From Candidatus Brocadia sp. WS118 (GTDB taxonomy: Bacteria > Planctomycetota > Brocadiia > Brocadiales > Brocadiaceae): a stretch of 64,000 bases of DNA. Below, in pieces: positions 55,515 to 64,000 of the stretch; position 1 is the first letter of the stretch; each line of letters opens with the position of its first letter. The position numbers and the translations under genes are program-made. The notes under the pieces were generated by a model that saw only the letters and a list, made by a program, of their open reading frames with translations, did no database searches and was not told the origin of the DNA. Location: contig PHFX01000004.1 in NCBI GenBank assembly GCA_007618135.1, positions 39,759-103,758 on the forward strand, read 5' to 3'.

Positions 55515-56432
55515 ATGGCAGAGTCACAACACTATATTCCGCGATTTTATCTAAGAGAATTTACCGATCCTGAAACCCCTAATGGCTACGAACCATATGT
55601 GTGGAAATATGAACATGAATCTAAAAAGTGGAAAAAGAAATCACCAAGAAATATTGCATCAAAACCAGATTTTTATTCATTTATTGATCAAGAAGGCAAG
55701 AGACGTGATGAAATTGAGAAAATGCTATCAATTATCGAGGGAAAGACAGCCTCAATTTATAGGAACAAAATTTGTGCAATACAATGTCTAACAAACCAAG
55801 AAAAAGCTACAATGGCTGAATTCGTTACACTCATGATAATGCGTATTCCAATGTTTCATAACACAGTTGATACTTCTTTGTCTGAAATAATAACAATAAT
55901 GATGCGGATGTATAAAGACAGGCCTGAGGCAGCCAAATCACTTAAAGAGGAGTACGAAAGGGATACCGGCAAGAAACTGCCAGAAAATTTTGATGAAAGT
56001 TGGTTAGATCCTTCGAGATATAAAATTAGCACAACAAAGAGCTTTCTTCTAAAAATGATGGTTAGTCTATCATCAGAAATTGCAAAGATTATTTTCAATA
56101 TGGAATGGGCTTTCCTTCACACTAGTAAAGATGCATGGTTTATTACCTCGGACAGTCCGTTAATTATGCGGAATCCTAAGAGCAATTCTCCATGGTATGG
56201 TCATGGATTTATGTCCCAGGGTATCGAGGTTACTATACCCCTTTCTAAGCAAATATGCCTTTTAGCAACTTGGAAAAAAGGATTATGGCAAAATATCGAT
56301 GTACCACAGCAAGTTGTGAAAGAGCTTAATCACGACAGAATTGAAGCGTCGGATAAATTTATAATTTCTCCTCAAAATGATTTTATAGGTTCTCAATACT
56401 TAAAATGTAAAACAGAAACTGCTGTATCATGA
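55515..56432 (+). CDS. DUF4238 protein, probable effector of the XRE/ImmA cassette
   Basis: The 305-residue protein begins SQHYIPRFYLREFTDPETP, the defining DUF4238 start, and has the conserved SDSPLIM segment (about 214-220) and a late SASDKF-like region. Function is unknown in the literature I know; members often lie in accessory or defence regions. It lies 92 bp after the protease gene in the same direction. It could be the output of the repressor-protease switch. That is inference from position. Confidence 0.75.
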   Translation: MAESQHYIPRFYLREFTDPETPNGYEPYVWKYEHESKKWKKKSPRNIASKPDFYSFIDQEGKRRDEIEKMLSIIEGKTASIYRNKICAIQCLTNQEKATMAEFVTLMIMRIPMFHNTVDTSLSEIITIMMRMYKDRPEAAKSLKEEYERDTGKKLPENFDESWLDPSRYKISTTKSFLLKMMVSLSSEIAKIIFNMEWAFLHTSKDAWFITSDSPLIMRNPKSNSPWYGHGFMSQGIEVTIPLSKQICLLATWKKGLWQNIDVPQQVVKELNHDRIEASDKFIISPQNDFIGSQYLKCKTETAVS

Positions 56433-56511
56433 AGGAAGTTTCTTAGTAAACTGAATATTTAGGAACAATTCCGTTTTTTAAAAAAATTGTATCAGCATGT
56501 GTTTTTTTATA

Positions 56512-56539
56512 GTAGGTGCGTATTGCAATACGCACCTAC
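56512..56539. repeat. Short palindrome P3
   Basis: GTAGGTGCGTATTG and CAATACGCACCTAC form a perfect 28-bp palindrome. Its ends resemble P1/P2 and the hairpin elements. It lies 25 bp before the copA start and might affect its expression. Confidence 0.8.
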
Positions 56540-56563
56540 ATTATCCGGCAAAACATTGTTACC

Positions 56564-58762
56564 ATGTCTGAACAGACGATAAAATTTGATATTACCGGCA
56601 TGCACTGCGTCAATTGTGCCATGACGATTGAACGAAGACTGAAGGATTTACAAGGGATTAAATCCGTCCGGATTAATTTTCCCCGTGCGGCCGGGATCGT
56701 GACCTATGATACCGATGTTACAAACCAGTCCCAAATCACACGGTATGTAAAAGAGATCGGCTATACCGCCAAAGAACGCGTTCGACTCGATCAAACCTCC
56801 CAGGCATCCATCCAGATGGGATGGCTTATCCTCAGCATCCTGGCCTCCGTCGCCATGATGGCACTCATGTATACACCCATGCCAGACTCAGTGCATATTT
56901 ACATGCCGTACGTGATGATGGGTATTGCTACCATAACGGTACTGGGACCGGGGATGGATTTCTTTGTGAGCGCCTATAAGTCTATTAAAAATCTCTTTGC
57001 CAATATGGACGTGCTGGTCTCGATGGGTGTCCTGTCTGCCTATAGTTACAGTATCTTCGCTGTCTTCGGAAGCTTTGGCACCTCAGGCCATGCGTTCTTC
57101 GAAACGGCAGTGATGCTGATTGCCTTTATCCGCATTGGAAAGTATCTGGAGGAACGGGTGAAGGGCAGGGCAAGCCATGCACTCCAGAAATTGGTAAAAC
57201 TACAGGCCGATAAGGCGCGGTTACTAACGCCGGAAGGAAATGAATCCGAGGTCAATGCATCCTCCCTTCAAGTGGGGGATGTTGTGGTAGTCAGGGCGGG
57301 TGAAATTATTCCGGTGGACGGCGAGGTGATAGAAGGCGCTTCATCGGTGGATGAATCCATGGTGACGGGTGAATCCATGCCCGTGGTAAAGCAGAAAGGT
57401 GATAGCGTCGTGGGGGCAACGATAAATAAAACAGGTCTCTTGAAGGTAAAGACCACAAAGGTGGGCGAAGAAACCGTTCTGTCGCAGATTATTACGATGG
57501 TGGAAGATGCCCAGATGGATAAGGCCCCTATCCAGCGATTTGCAGATCGGGTATCCAACATATTTGTTCCCATAGTCGTCGGGTTGTCTATAGTGACCTT
57601 TCTCTGCTGGTATTTTGTTTTTTATGATACTCCCGGGCAGCAACCCTTTGTATGGGCATTAAAGACGGCGATCGCGGTACTGGTGATTGCGTGTCCCTGC
57701 GCCATGGGACTTGCCACCCCAACAGCTATTATGGTGGGAAGTGGGGTAGGCCTCGATCATGCCATCCTCATCAAACGCGCCAGCGCCCTTGAGGAGGTTG
57801 CGCGGCTCAATGTTATGGTATTCGATAAAACAGGCACCATTACAGAAGGACATTTTACCGTAACTGATGTTGTACCATCAAATACCATTGCTGAATCTGA
57901 ATTGATAACCCTGGCAGCTGCCGGGTGTGCTTTTTCCAATCACCCCCTCGCTCAATCGGTGGTAGATGAAGCAAGGAAAAGGAAGCTCACGTGGGATACG
58001 GTTCAAAATTTTCAGGAAAAGGCAGGGAGTGGAATTGTCTGCCGTTACAAGGAAAAAGAGTTGCTGATTGGAAACGAGGGACTTCTGAGCTCTCACGGAG
58101 TTACCATTGATAAACTAAAAGACAAGGTTGAAGAATTAGCATCCCACGGAAGGTCGTTCATGTTCGTAGCATATGGTGGCGCAGGTGTGGGGGTTCTGGC
58201 TCTTATGGATAAAATAAAACAAACTGCACGGGGTGTCGTGATGCAATTACAACAGATGAACATACGGGCCATCATGATGACAGGCGATAGCGAACAAGTG
58301 GCAAAGGCCGTGGCATCGGAGGTTGGCATTAAAGAGTACCGCGCAAAAGTATTACCCGCAGAAAAGATGGAGGTTATAAAGGATTTCCAGGAAAAAGGGC
58401 TGAAGGTGGGCATGGTAGGTGACGGTATCAATGACGCCCCGGCACTTGCACAGGCAGACGTGGGCGTTGCTATCGGTGCAGGAACTGACGTCGCGAAGGA
58501 AACAGGGGATATTGTCTTAATAAGAAATGATATGATGGATGTTGTGAGGGCGATTCAACTGGGCAAAAGAACCTTGTCCAAGATCAGGCAAAATTTATTT
58601 TGGGCATTCTTTTATAACGTGATTGGGATTCCCATTGCAGCCGGCGTCATGTATCCGCTTTTTGGTATCAGCCTGAAACCTGAATATGCCGGACTGGCGA
58701 TGGCCTTCTCCTCTGTATCGGTGGTAACCAATTCCTTATTACTCAAGGTACGTCGCATGTAA
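56564..58762 (+). CDS. copA: Copper-type P1B ATPase
   Basis: The product is 732 residues from the ATG at 56564. It has an N-terminal heavy-metal-associated domain with GMHCVNC (Cys15, Cys18), eight membrane helices and the metal-path CPC motif ([12 protein letters not shown], about 378-389). The phosphorylation site DKTGTIT, the HP motif (SNHPLAQS) and the hinge [16 protein letters not shown] are all present. The CPC and second-helix patterns fit Cu(+) export. It protects a cytochrome-rich cell from copper or supplies copper to the periplasm. Confidence 0.93.
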   Translation: MSEQTIKFDITGMHCVNCAMTIERRLKDLQGIKSVRINFPRAAGIVTYDTDVTNQSQITRYVKEIGYTAKERVRLDQTSQASIQMGWLILSILASVAMMALMYTPMPDSVHIYMPYVMMGIATITVLGPGMDFFVSAYKSIKNLFANMDVLVSMGVLSAYSYSIFAVFGSFGTSGHAFFETAVMLIAFIRIGKYLEERVKGRASHALQKLVKLQADKARLLTPEGNESEVNASSLQVGDVVVVRAGEIIPVDGEVIEGASSVDESMVTGESMPVVKQKGDSVVGATINKTGLLKVKTTKVGEETVLSQIITMVEDAQMDKAPIQRFADRVSNIFVPIVVGLSIVTFLCWYFVFYDTPGQQPFVWALKTAIAVLVIACPCAMGLATPTAIMVGSGVGLDHAILIKRASALEEVARLNVMVFDKTGTITEGHFTVTDVVPSNTIAESELITLAAAGCAFSNHPLAQSVVDEARKRKLTWDTVQNFQEKAGSGIVCRYKEKELLIGNEGLLSSHGVTIDKLKDKVEELASHGRSFMFVAYGGAGVGVLALMDKIKQTARGVVMQLQQMNIRAIMMTGDSEQVAKAVASEVGIKEYRAKVLPAEKMEVIKDFQEKGLKVGMVGDGINDAPALAQADVGVAIGAGTDVAKETGDIVLIRNDMMDVVRAIQLGKRTLSKIRQNLFWAFFYNVIGIPIAAGVMYPLFGISLKPEYAGLAMAFSSVSVVTNSLLLKVRRM

Positions 58763-58805
58763 TAAGTATCATTAATACTTCCCTCTTCCCTGCCAATGGA
58801 AACAT

Positions 58806-58834
58806 TTGACATTCATCGTCAACCTGTTTATACT
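58806..58834 (+). promoter_or_regulatory. Promoter of the mgtC-like gene
   Basis: TTGACA (58806-58811), 17-nt spacer and TATACT (58829-58834), near-consensus, with about 66 nt between the predicted start and the ATG at 58907. I see no M-box riboswitch in this short leader. Confidence 0.65.
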
Positions 58835-58906
58835 CTCTGTCACACATGTAAATATCTTCAACATCAGAGGTTATTAGTTAAAATTTTCATTCGATAAGGA
58901 GCTGGT

Positions 58907-59608
58907 ATGCATTGCCTGTTAAATGTTGCGGAAAGTGTTGATAACCCTGTCGGAAAACTTCTCATCGCATTAGCACTAGGTGGGATTATTGGGTGGGAAC
59001 GGGAACGGCGGGGACGTCCAGCCGGATTGCGGACACACATCCTGGTCTGTGTCGGGGTAACCCTGATGATGGTGGTTTCTGAGCATATCTTTGAAAAATA
59101 CAAAACTTTTGCCGCTGATTCTATTATACGGGTTGATCCCGGCAGAATTGCTGCCCAGGTGGTAACGGGTATCGGCTTCCTGGGCGCGGGTACAATTATG
59201 AGATTTAAAACCACCGTACGGGGATTGACGACCGCTGCATCCTTATGGGTCGTCGCCGGTGTCGGTTTGGCAGTAGGAAGCAGTTGCTATATCCCTGCGA
59301 TACTTACTACCCTTATAACCGTTTTTGCACTATTCTTAGGGCCTCTCTTTGAGCGTGGTATCAGACGTGATATCTATAGAACCCTGAAGGTTTGTGTTTC
59401 TGGTACAGAACCCAATTTTACCTCTATTACGGAGGTGCTAAAAAACAACTCCATGGAACTTCAGCATTATGAGTTTGAGCGCAATCTCGTGAAGAATGAA
59501 GTCCAGTACAACATTGATGTGCGGTATAAGGATGAGACTTTAGTCCCAAAGGTTTGTGATGACATTACAAAGTCGATCAGGGATATTACCAAACTTGGTT
59601 GGGAATAA
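58907..59608 (+). CDS. MgtC/SapB-family membrane protein
   Basis: The 233-residue protein has four membrane helices in its first 140 residues with the family motifs GGIIGWERERRGRPAGLRTH, then VVTGIGFLGAGTIM and GLTTAASLWVVAGVGLAVG. A C-terminal ACT-like cytoplasmic domain (about 155-230) follows. MgtC proteins affect magnesium stress, ATP synthase activity and virulence in some species; here the role is unknown. AAGGAGCTGGT precedes the ATG. Confidence 0.9.
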   Translation: MHCLLNVAESVDNPVGKLLIALALGGIIGWERERRGRPAGLRTHILVCVGVTLMMVVSEHIFEKYKTFAADSIIRVDPGRIAAQVVTGIGFLGAGTIMRFKTTVRGLTTAASLWVVAGVGLAVGSSCYIPAILTTLITVFALFLGPLFERGIRRDIYRTLKVCVSGTEPNFTSITEVLKNNSMELQHYEFERNLVKNEVQYNIDVRYKDETLVPKVCDDITKSIRDITKLGWE

Positions 59609-59646
59609 CCGTTTTCCGATTATCTAACTGCCGATCAAATAAACAT

Positions 59647-59715
59647 TTGACAATACCTGCTCTATTTGATATATTCCCCCTGAAAGTACGAGGTCGTTAA
59701 CCAACTTTCAAGGGG
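59647..59715 (+). promoter_or_regulatory. Promoter and leader hairpin of the TPR gene
   Basis: TTGACA (59647-59652), 17-nt spacer and TATATT (59670-59675). A hairpin at the start of the transcript pairs CCCC-TGAAAGT (59677-59687) with ACTTTCA-AGGGG (59704-59715). The leader would be about 150 nt long. Confidence 0.55.
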
Positions 59716-59829
59716 TGTGTTATGATATGCCCTTACACGAGATTATTGAAATTCCTGAACGTGAACGTCAAATAAGTCCCTTATAAACATGTCCATCTAT
59801 CGATAACCGTTTTCATGGGAGATTTGATA

Positions 59830-61086
59830 ATGATAAAGAACCTAGTATCGCCATTCAGGTCATTAACGTTAATGGCAGTATTAGTTTCTGGAGGTATATA
59901 CGGATGTTCTAAGGTTGATATGCCGGATGAAATTATCACCGCATACCGAAAGGCCATCCAGATTAACCCGAAAATGGCGGATGCCCACTATAACCTGGGA
60001 ATGGCCTACAATGATCGCACCATGGTTGATGAGGCTATCGCGGAGCTAAAAAAGGCTACGGAAATTGATCCAAACTATAAGGATGCACTTTTACATCTGG
60101 GTTTGCTTTGCCTGGAAAAAGGTCGTTGGGAAGATGCAATTGCAGCGCTTGAATCGGTGATCAGGTTGGATCCCAGGAACGAATTGGCTCTTGGCAAGCT
60201 GGCCGATGTCTATAAAGCCAGAAAGATGTTTAGTGAAGCCATTCATGAATACAAAAAGGTGTTAGAGGCCAATCCCAAAGACGTTGTGACCCAGCATAAT
60301 TTGGGTGCAGCTTATGCTGAAAAAAACGAACCCGAGGAAGCAATCAAGGCATTCAAAAAGGCCATTGAGCTCAATCCGAATTATGCAGACGCACATTTCG
60401 GTTTAGGTCAGATATTTTTAGACAGGAAACAACTGGAAGATGCGGTCGTAGAATTAAAAAAGGCCTCTGATATCAATCCGTACCATGCCCCTGCGCATTA
60501 TTGCCTGGGTTTGACCTACTACGCCCAACATGACCATATTAAGGCCGCAGAGGCCTTTCGGCGGTCAATAGAAATTGACGCAAAAAATCCAAAGGTGCAT
60601 TATAGCCTGGGGATTGTTTATGCGGACGAGAGGCTTTTTGACGAGGCCATAGAAGAGTTCCGTACGGTAGTAAAACTTGATCCTGGTGATGCAGAAGCGC
60701 ATTATCGGCTTGGAAAGGCTTATGCGGACAAGCGGGTGCTTGCAAATGCCATTGCCACCGTTCGCAAGGCTGCGGCAGCCCACTACAACATACAGAATCC
60801 TTATTCGGACAAGAGGGCGCTGGATGAAGCAATTGCCTCGCTACAAAAGGCCATTGAGGTGAACCCGTACAATCCATCGGTATATTTTGACCTCGGAAGC
60901 GCCTATTCACAAAGCAGAATCCTTGATGATGCCGCAGCGGCTCTTGAAGAGACCGTCAGAATTGATCCGAATTTTGCAAAGGCACACTATGGTTTAAGTA
61001 TTATTTATGAGCGAAAGGGGATGAAAGAAGAAGCACAACGTGAGTTTTCATCATACAAGCAATTAACCGGTGAATGCAGGAAATAA
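59830..61086 (+). CDS. TPR-repeat lipoprotein
   Basis: The product is 418 residues from the ATG at 59830, with GGGAG ten bases upstream; an ATG at 59815 is the alternative. A signal segment ends in GGIYGC, a lipobox. After that about eleven tetratricopeptide repeats follow, each with the A..NLG..Y...G..EEAI pattern, most at 34-residue spacing; one (about residues 305-330) is irregular. TPR lipoproteins act as scaffolds for envelope complexes. No partner is evident nearby. Confidence 0.85.
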   Translation: MIKNLVSPFRSLTLMAVLVSGGIYGCSKVDMPDEIITAYRKAIQINPKMADAHYNLGMAYNDRTMVDEAIAELKKATEIDPNYKDALLHLGLLCLEKGRWEDAIAALESVIRLDPRNELALGKLADVYKARKMFSEAIHEYKKVLEANPKDVVTQHNLGAAYAEKNEPEEAIKAFKKAIELNPNYADAHFGLGQIFLDRKQLEDAVVELKKASDINPYHAPAHYCLGLTYYAQHDHIKAAEAFRRSIEIDAKNPKVHYSLGIVYADERLFDEAIEEFRTVVKLDPGDAEAHYRLGKAYADKRVLANAIATVRKAAAAHYNIQNPYSDKRALDEAIASLQKAIEVNPYNPSVYFDLGSAYSQSRILDDAAAALEETVRIDPNFAKAHYGLSIIYERKGMKEEAQREFSSYKQLTGECRK

Positions 61087-61154
61087 ATTTTCGGGAGATA
61101 TACCTCCTGAAAGCTGTAATAAGTGTGCGCCATCAATATTCCGGAAGCTCATAG

Positions 61155-61181
61155 AAAAGAGGGTTAAATCCCTCTTTTTTT
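61155..61181 (+). terminator. Rho-independent terminator
   Basis: AAAAGAGGG, loop TTAAAT and CCCTCTTTT followed by a T-run. It ends the TPR transcript 70 bp after its stop. Confidence 0.8.
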
Positions 61182-61211
61182 GTTTCATCATGCGGAAGTC
61201 CGTCAACTCCT

Positions 61212-62708
61212 ATGCGGGATAAGATATATGCCTATCTGAAGTCTCATAATGGCGGCGCTACCAGCCATGAACTGGTTGAACAGGTATTGAAGATCAAAGG
61301 CGCCTCACCCGGCATCAGTGAAACACTCATACAGACTGCCGTTGCAGGCGACCGCAGGTTTGCTGTTGATGAGCATCGCCTCTGGAAAATTGCAGAGGGA
61401 GGGGGCACGCCTTTCCCGGAGGCTGAGTTTGTTCTCCTCAGTCTTGTGACCGTTGACACGGCTGAAAGGTCAAAAACGGTTGTCGAAGTGAGTGCACAAA
61501 AAATCAAAAATGACACGACAATAGGCCGCCTTCACGTCTGCATAAATCCTGGTTTGTCAGCCGTATCGGCCATTCACCTGCCTCCGGATTTTGTGCAGGA
61601 AATCAAAGACGGTGTTTCCGGGGAGAATGCTGCGTGTTCTCTTGGTGATTTCTTCGGTGATGCAGTTTTGGTCGGCTACGACATCTCGTCTGCCATACAT
61701 CAGATCAATAAGATGCTGAATACCTTCGATAGAACGATTGAAAATGAGTCACTGTGTTTACACCACCTTACGAAGAAACTCATGCCAGCGCTTCATCAGA
61801 AATCGTTGAACGATGTAGCCGCTCACTTCAAACTCCCCACCCTGGACGTCCGGCGTACCGAAAGAGAGATCAACATCGTTGCTGACATCTTTTCACGGTA
61901 TAAAGAATTATTAAAAGAAAAGGGATTTAAAACTGTGGAAGAGGTCTTGGAATTTCAATATCCTCTTATTGAATATATCGATTTCAGCAATTATGCCTTT
62001 GACAAGGGCTTTCTTTGGGCCATCCCTCAGATGCCAGGAGTCTATAAAATGAAGGACAAACATGGTGAGGTAATTTACGTGGGCAAGGCAAAGAATTTGA
62101 GGACACGGGTGGGTTCCTATTTTTGGAATACGCCAGACCGGTTGCAAAAGATAACCGATCTCTTGCGGAACGTTTACTCCATTGAATATGAGGTTGCCGG
62201 ATCTGAACTCTCGGCAATGCTTACGGAATACCGGTTGATCCAACGATACCGGCCACGACTGAACCAGCAACTCGAAGTGCATGAAAGGCCAGCCAGGTAT
62301 GGAAAATTAAGGAATTTCATTGTTATCTTACCTTCATCATCAGAAAAAAATTTGGAGCTGTTCTTTGCCAGGGAAGGATTGCCCCTGAAACAATACGAAG
62401 TTTTAAAAGACGCCGTAGACTTTTCTACGGTCGAAAGAATTTTAGACACCCTGTATTGTGGGGCAGAGACACATGGCAATTCTCCCATGCACGCAAACGC
62501 TGATGAAAATTTCCAAAATGACTGTTTGCCGGATCGCATGGAAAGCGGGGAAAGAGACATCGTGCTGAGTTGGCTGGAAGCAAACAAAGATCACGTAAAT
62601 TATATAAATCTGGATGCCGTTTGTACCAAAGAGGCATGCATGAACCTGGTGAAGGACTATATCAGAGACGAAGAAACACCCCGAAAGAAGCATTTTCGGC
62701 CGAAGTAA
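61212..62708 (+). CDS. HTH / degenerate DnaQ exonuclease / GIY-YIG nuclease fusion
   Basis: The 498-residue protein has three parts. An N-terminal HARE-type winged HTH (about 1-70) is followed by a DnaQ/RNase T-like domain (about 72-240) that lacks the usual DEDDh acidic residues (motif I reads LLSLVTVDTAE). A UvrC/Cho-type GIY-YIG domain (about 270-370) follows, with MPGVYKMKD, VIYVGKAKNLRTRV and the active-site Glu in LTEYRLIQRYRP all present. The tail of about 130 residues is unlike UvrC. DnaQ-GIY-YIG fusions are known in actinobacteria as repair nucleases. Here only the GIY-YIG nuclease seems active. Confidence 0.82.
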   Translation: MRDKIYAYLKSHNGGATSHELVEQVLKIKGASPGISETLIQTAVAGDRRFAVDEHRLWKIAEGGGTPFPEAEFVLLSLVTVDTAERSKTVVEVSAQKIKNDTTIGRLHVCINPGLSAVSAIHLPPDFVQEIKDGVSGENAACSLGDFFGDAVLVGYDISSAIHQINKMLNTFDRTIENESLCLHHLTKKLMPALHQKSLNDVAAHFKLPTLDVRRTEREINIVADIFSRYKELLKEKGFKTVEEVLEFQYPLIEYIDFSNYAFDKGFLWAIPQMPGVYKMKDKHGEVIYVGKAKNLRTRVGSYFWNTPDRLQKITDLLRNVYSIEYEVAGSELSAMLTEYRLIQRYRPRLNQQLEVHERPARYGKLRNFIVILPSSSEKNLELFFAREGLPLKQYEVLKDAVDFSTVERILDTLYCGAETHGNSPMHANADENFQNDCLPDRMESGERDIVLSWLEANKDHVNYINLDAVCTKEACMNLVKDYIRDEETPRKKHFRPK

Positions 62709-62902
62709 TACCTGAATCTTGCACGAGTGCACGGAAAAATTGTGGATGGAAAGAAATGAAGGCGTAGTGTCTTACAAATAATATTTTGACATTTTGCAAA
62801 AATATGACCAAGGTTAACCCTGTCAGGGTTGACTCACAAATTTCGTGCTTCGGAATTTTGTCTCTTCCGGCTCGTTCGGCGTTGGGCATTCCTGATTAAG
62901 CT

Positions 62903-63583
62903 TTAATTGCTGGTAAAACGAAATACCGTGGCAAAGCCGCTTCGTCCATCATAATTCCACTCCTGGTTGCCCTCCCGGAACCTATGCATAACGGCCTTTC
63001 CCATATCCAGTGTTACATCAAATTCTTTTGCCCAGAGCAAAAAATTTTTGTTCACAATTTGAGTGGGTTTATCAGGATCTCCTGCGCCATGGAGTAACTC
63101 AACGTCTAACGTCAGGGTATCTGCCACCACTGCCTTCTTGTGCCACGGGGAAGATTCCGCATGAATTGGCACATATTTTACGGTAACCCTCTCAACCGGT
63201 ACTTTTGCAAAGCTGAATACATGGTTTTGAAAGATATCCAGTAATGCGTTTTTCTGAACGGCTGCAGCCTGTTCGTCTATATAAAAGACTATCCAATTCT
63301 TGTCAGGTTGTGCCGTTAAGTCCGTTATGCCAATGACGGTTTGGCCTGCCAGTGAATATTGCCCGTAATTCCCCTTTTGAATACGAAAGACACCGCTAAT
63401 CTTGCACGTCTTGTTATGAGTAGGTTCACTACCAAAGAGGCACGGACAGCCAGGGTTGCAGGTGCAACCCTCAAAATATTCACCTTCGATTGACCAGACA
63501 GGTTCAGCGAAAACAGCGCCGGAAATACCACATAGCATCATCAAAGCGACAAACACGGTTAACAGATATTTGCTCCTTCTCAT
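62903..63583 (-). CDS. DUF1326 exported protein with Cys cluster
   Basis: The 226-residue protein has a signal peptide (about 1-26) followed by the DUF1326 signature EGCTCNPGCPCLFG (about 38-51), a cluster of four Cys residues that may bind metal. A later Cys (KTCKISG) adds a fifth. The ATG follows GAGGGGGAAATGAATT. The family is of unknown function and is often found with metal or redox genes. It is separated from the GIY-YIG gene by a 194-bp convergent gap. Confidence 0.8.
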   Translation of the reverse strand: MRRSKYLLTVFVALMMLCGISGAVFAEPVWSIEGEYFEGCTCNPGCPCLFGSEPTHNKTCKISGVFRIQKGNYGQYSLAGQTVIGITDLTAQPDKNWIVFYIDEQAAAVQKNALLDIFQNHVFSFAKVPVERVTVKYVPIHAESSPWHKKAVVADTLTLDVELLHGAGDPDKPTQIVNKNFLLWAKEFDVTLDMGKAVMHRFREGNQEWNYDGRSGFATVFRFTSN

Positions 63584-64000
63584 AATTCATTTCCCCCTCA
63601 CGAAAAATTAGATCATACCTTGTGTAGTAAAGGTTAAAGGCCCCTTCTTCGATGTCGTTAGCATAATCAGGCCAGGAGTCTTTGTCAAGAATCAATAGAA
63701 AGATTGGAATAAAACCAGGCAATTTAGTGGATTAAAAATACCTTGCTAATAAAAAGGATATAAGCTATAAATTGACCAGCGCAAACACAGTATTCGCTTT
63801 TTGCTATGGTTAAATGTTATTCCACATCTACAGCTCTGTCTTGTTCATAATCCGGCTCACTAGTGTCCGGTTATAAGTTGAACAAAGACAATTGTTTATA
63901 AAGAACGCGCGGTTCGCTTTTGTAATCAGAATTTGTAAGTACTTGCAAAATAGGGGCTTTCTCAAATAGGGTAATACTCAAAATTTGTAAAATTGTGTAG
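63584..64000. other. Intergenic region at the right edge
   Basis: These 417 bp contain an imperfect palindrome centred on CACTAGTG (about 63847-63874) that could be the end of an insertion sequence continuing outside the window. I see no gene. Confidence 0.4.

Noticed and set aside
63847..63874. Insertion-sequence terminus
   Set aside because: Only an imperfect palindrome is visible and the window ends before any transposase could be seen.

Overview
The window looks like a chromosomal segment of an anammox planctomycete (order Brocadiales, Kuenenia/Brocadia-like). The case rests on a NirS-type cytochrome cd1 nitrite reductase with a heme d1 assembly cluster, many c-type cytochromes, an extra F-type ATPase with the N-ATPase gene order, and dispersed palindromic repeats of a kind I associate with these genomes. 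The assignment is an inference from gene content and was not checked against a database.

Layout. 0-9.4 kb is housekeeping: the purE 3' end, mtnA, a lipoprotein/TPR/VWA trio, a chemoreceptor, tex and a SagB-type oxidoreductase. 9.8-14 kb holds an MprF-like lipid aminoacyltransferase/flippase, a small membrane protein with an HVHH motif, and a secreted beta-propeller built of exact 120-bp repeats. 14.4-21 kb is a minus-strand nir cluster: nirS, two tandem-duplicated small cytochromes c, an unusual c-d1-c fusion, nirJ and nirF. 21.8-26.1 kb is a coupled operon of glucan phosphorylase, a beta-CASP metallo-hydrolase and a LOG-family protein. 26.3-32.4 kb is an atpDCQBEFAG operon without atpH, whose AtpF carries a delta-like C-terminus.

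32.6-38.3 kb is a scarred region. It holds a RAYT (REP-associated tyrosine transposase), six hairpin elements with GTAGGGGC...GCCCCTAC ends, two shorter relatives, and the wreck of a PLD-nuclease/helicase plus adenine-methyltransferase system. Several hairpins are read in frame through coding sequence, and three supply the stop codon of the reading frame beside them. 38.4-42.1 kb is a four-gene membrane cluster of unknown function, interrupted by a truncated GxxExxY gene between 12-bp inverted repeats.

42.19-51.03 kb is an 8.8-kb integrative element bounded by a 19-bp perfect direct repeat. It has a tyrosine integrase, an AlpA-like HTH protein, a gpNu1-like protein, a Dam-like methylase, a primase-polymerase/helicase, a ribbon-helix-helix protein and a plus-strand operon of tiny membrane proteins. 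It has no capsid, portal, large terminase or tail genes, so it resembles a phage satellite.

51.2-64 kb returns to the core genome: floA, tRNA-Leu(CAA), folC, an XRE/ImmA-IrrE/DUF4238 cassette with an overlapping promoter-operator, copA, an mgtC-like gene, a TPR lipoprotein, an HTH/degenerate-exonuclease/GIY-YIG fusion and a DUF1326 protein.
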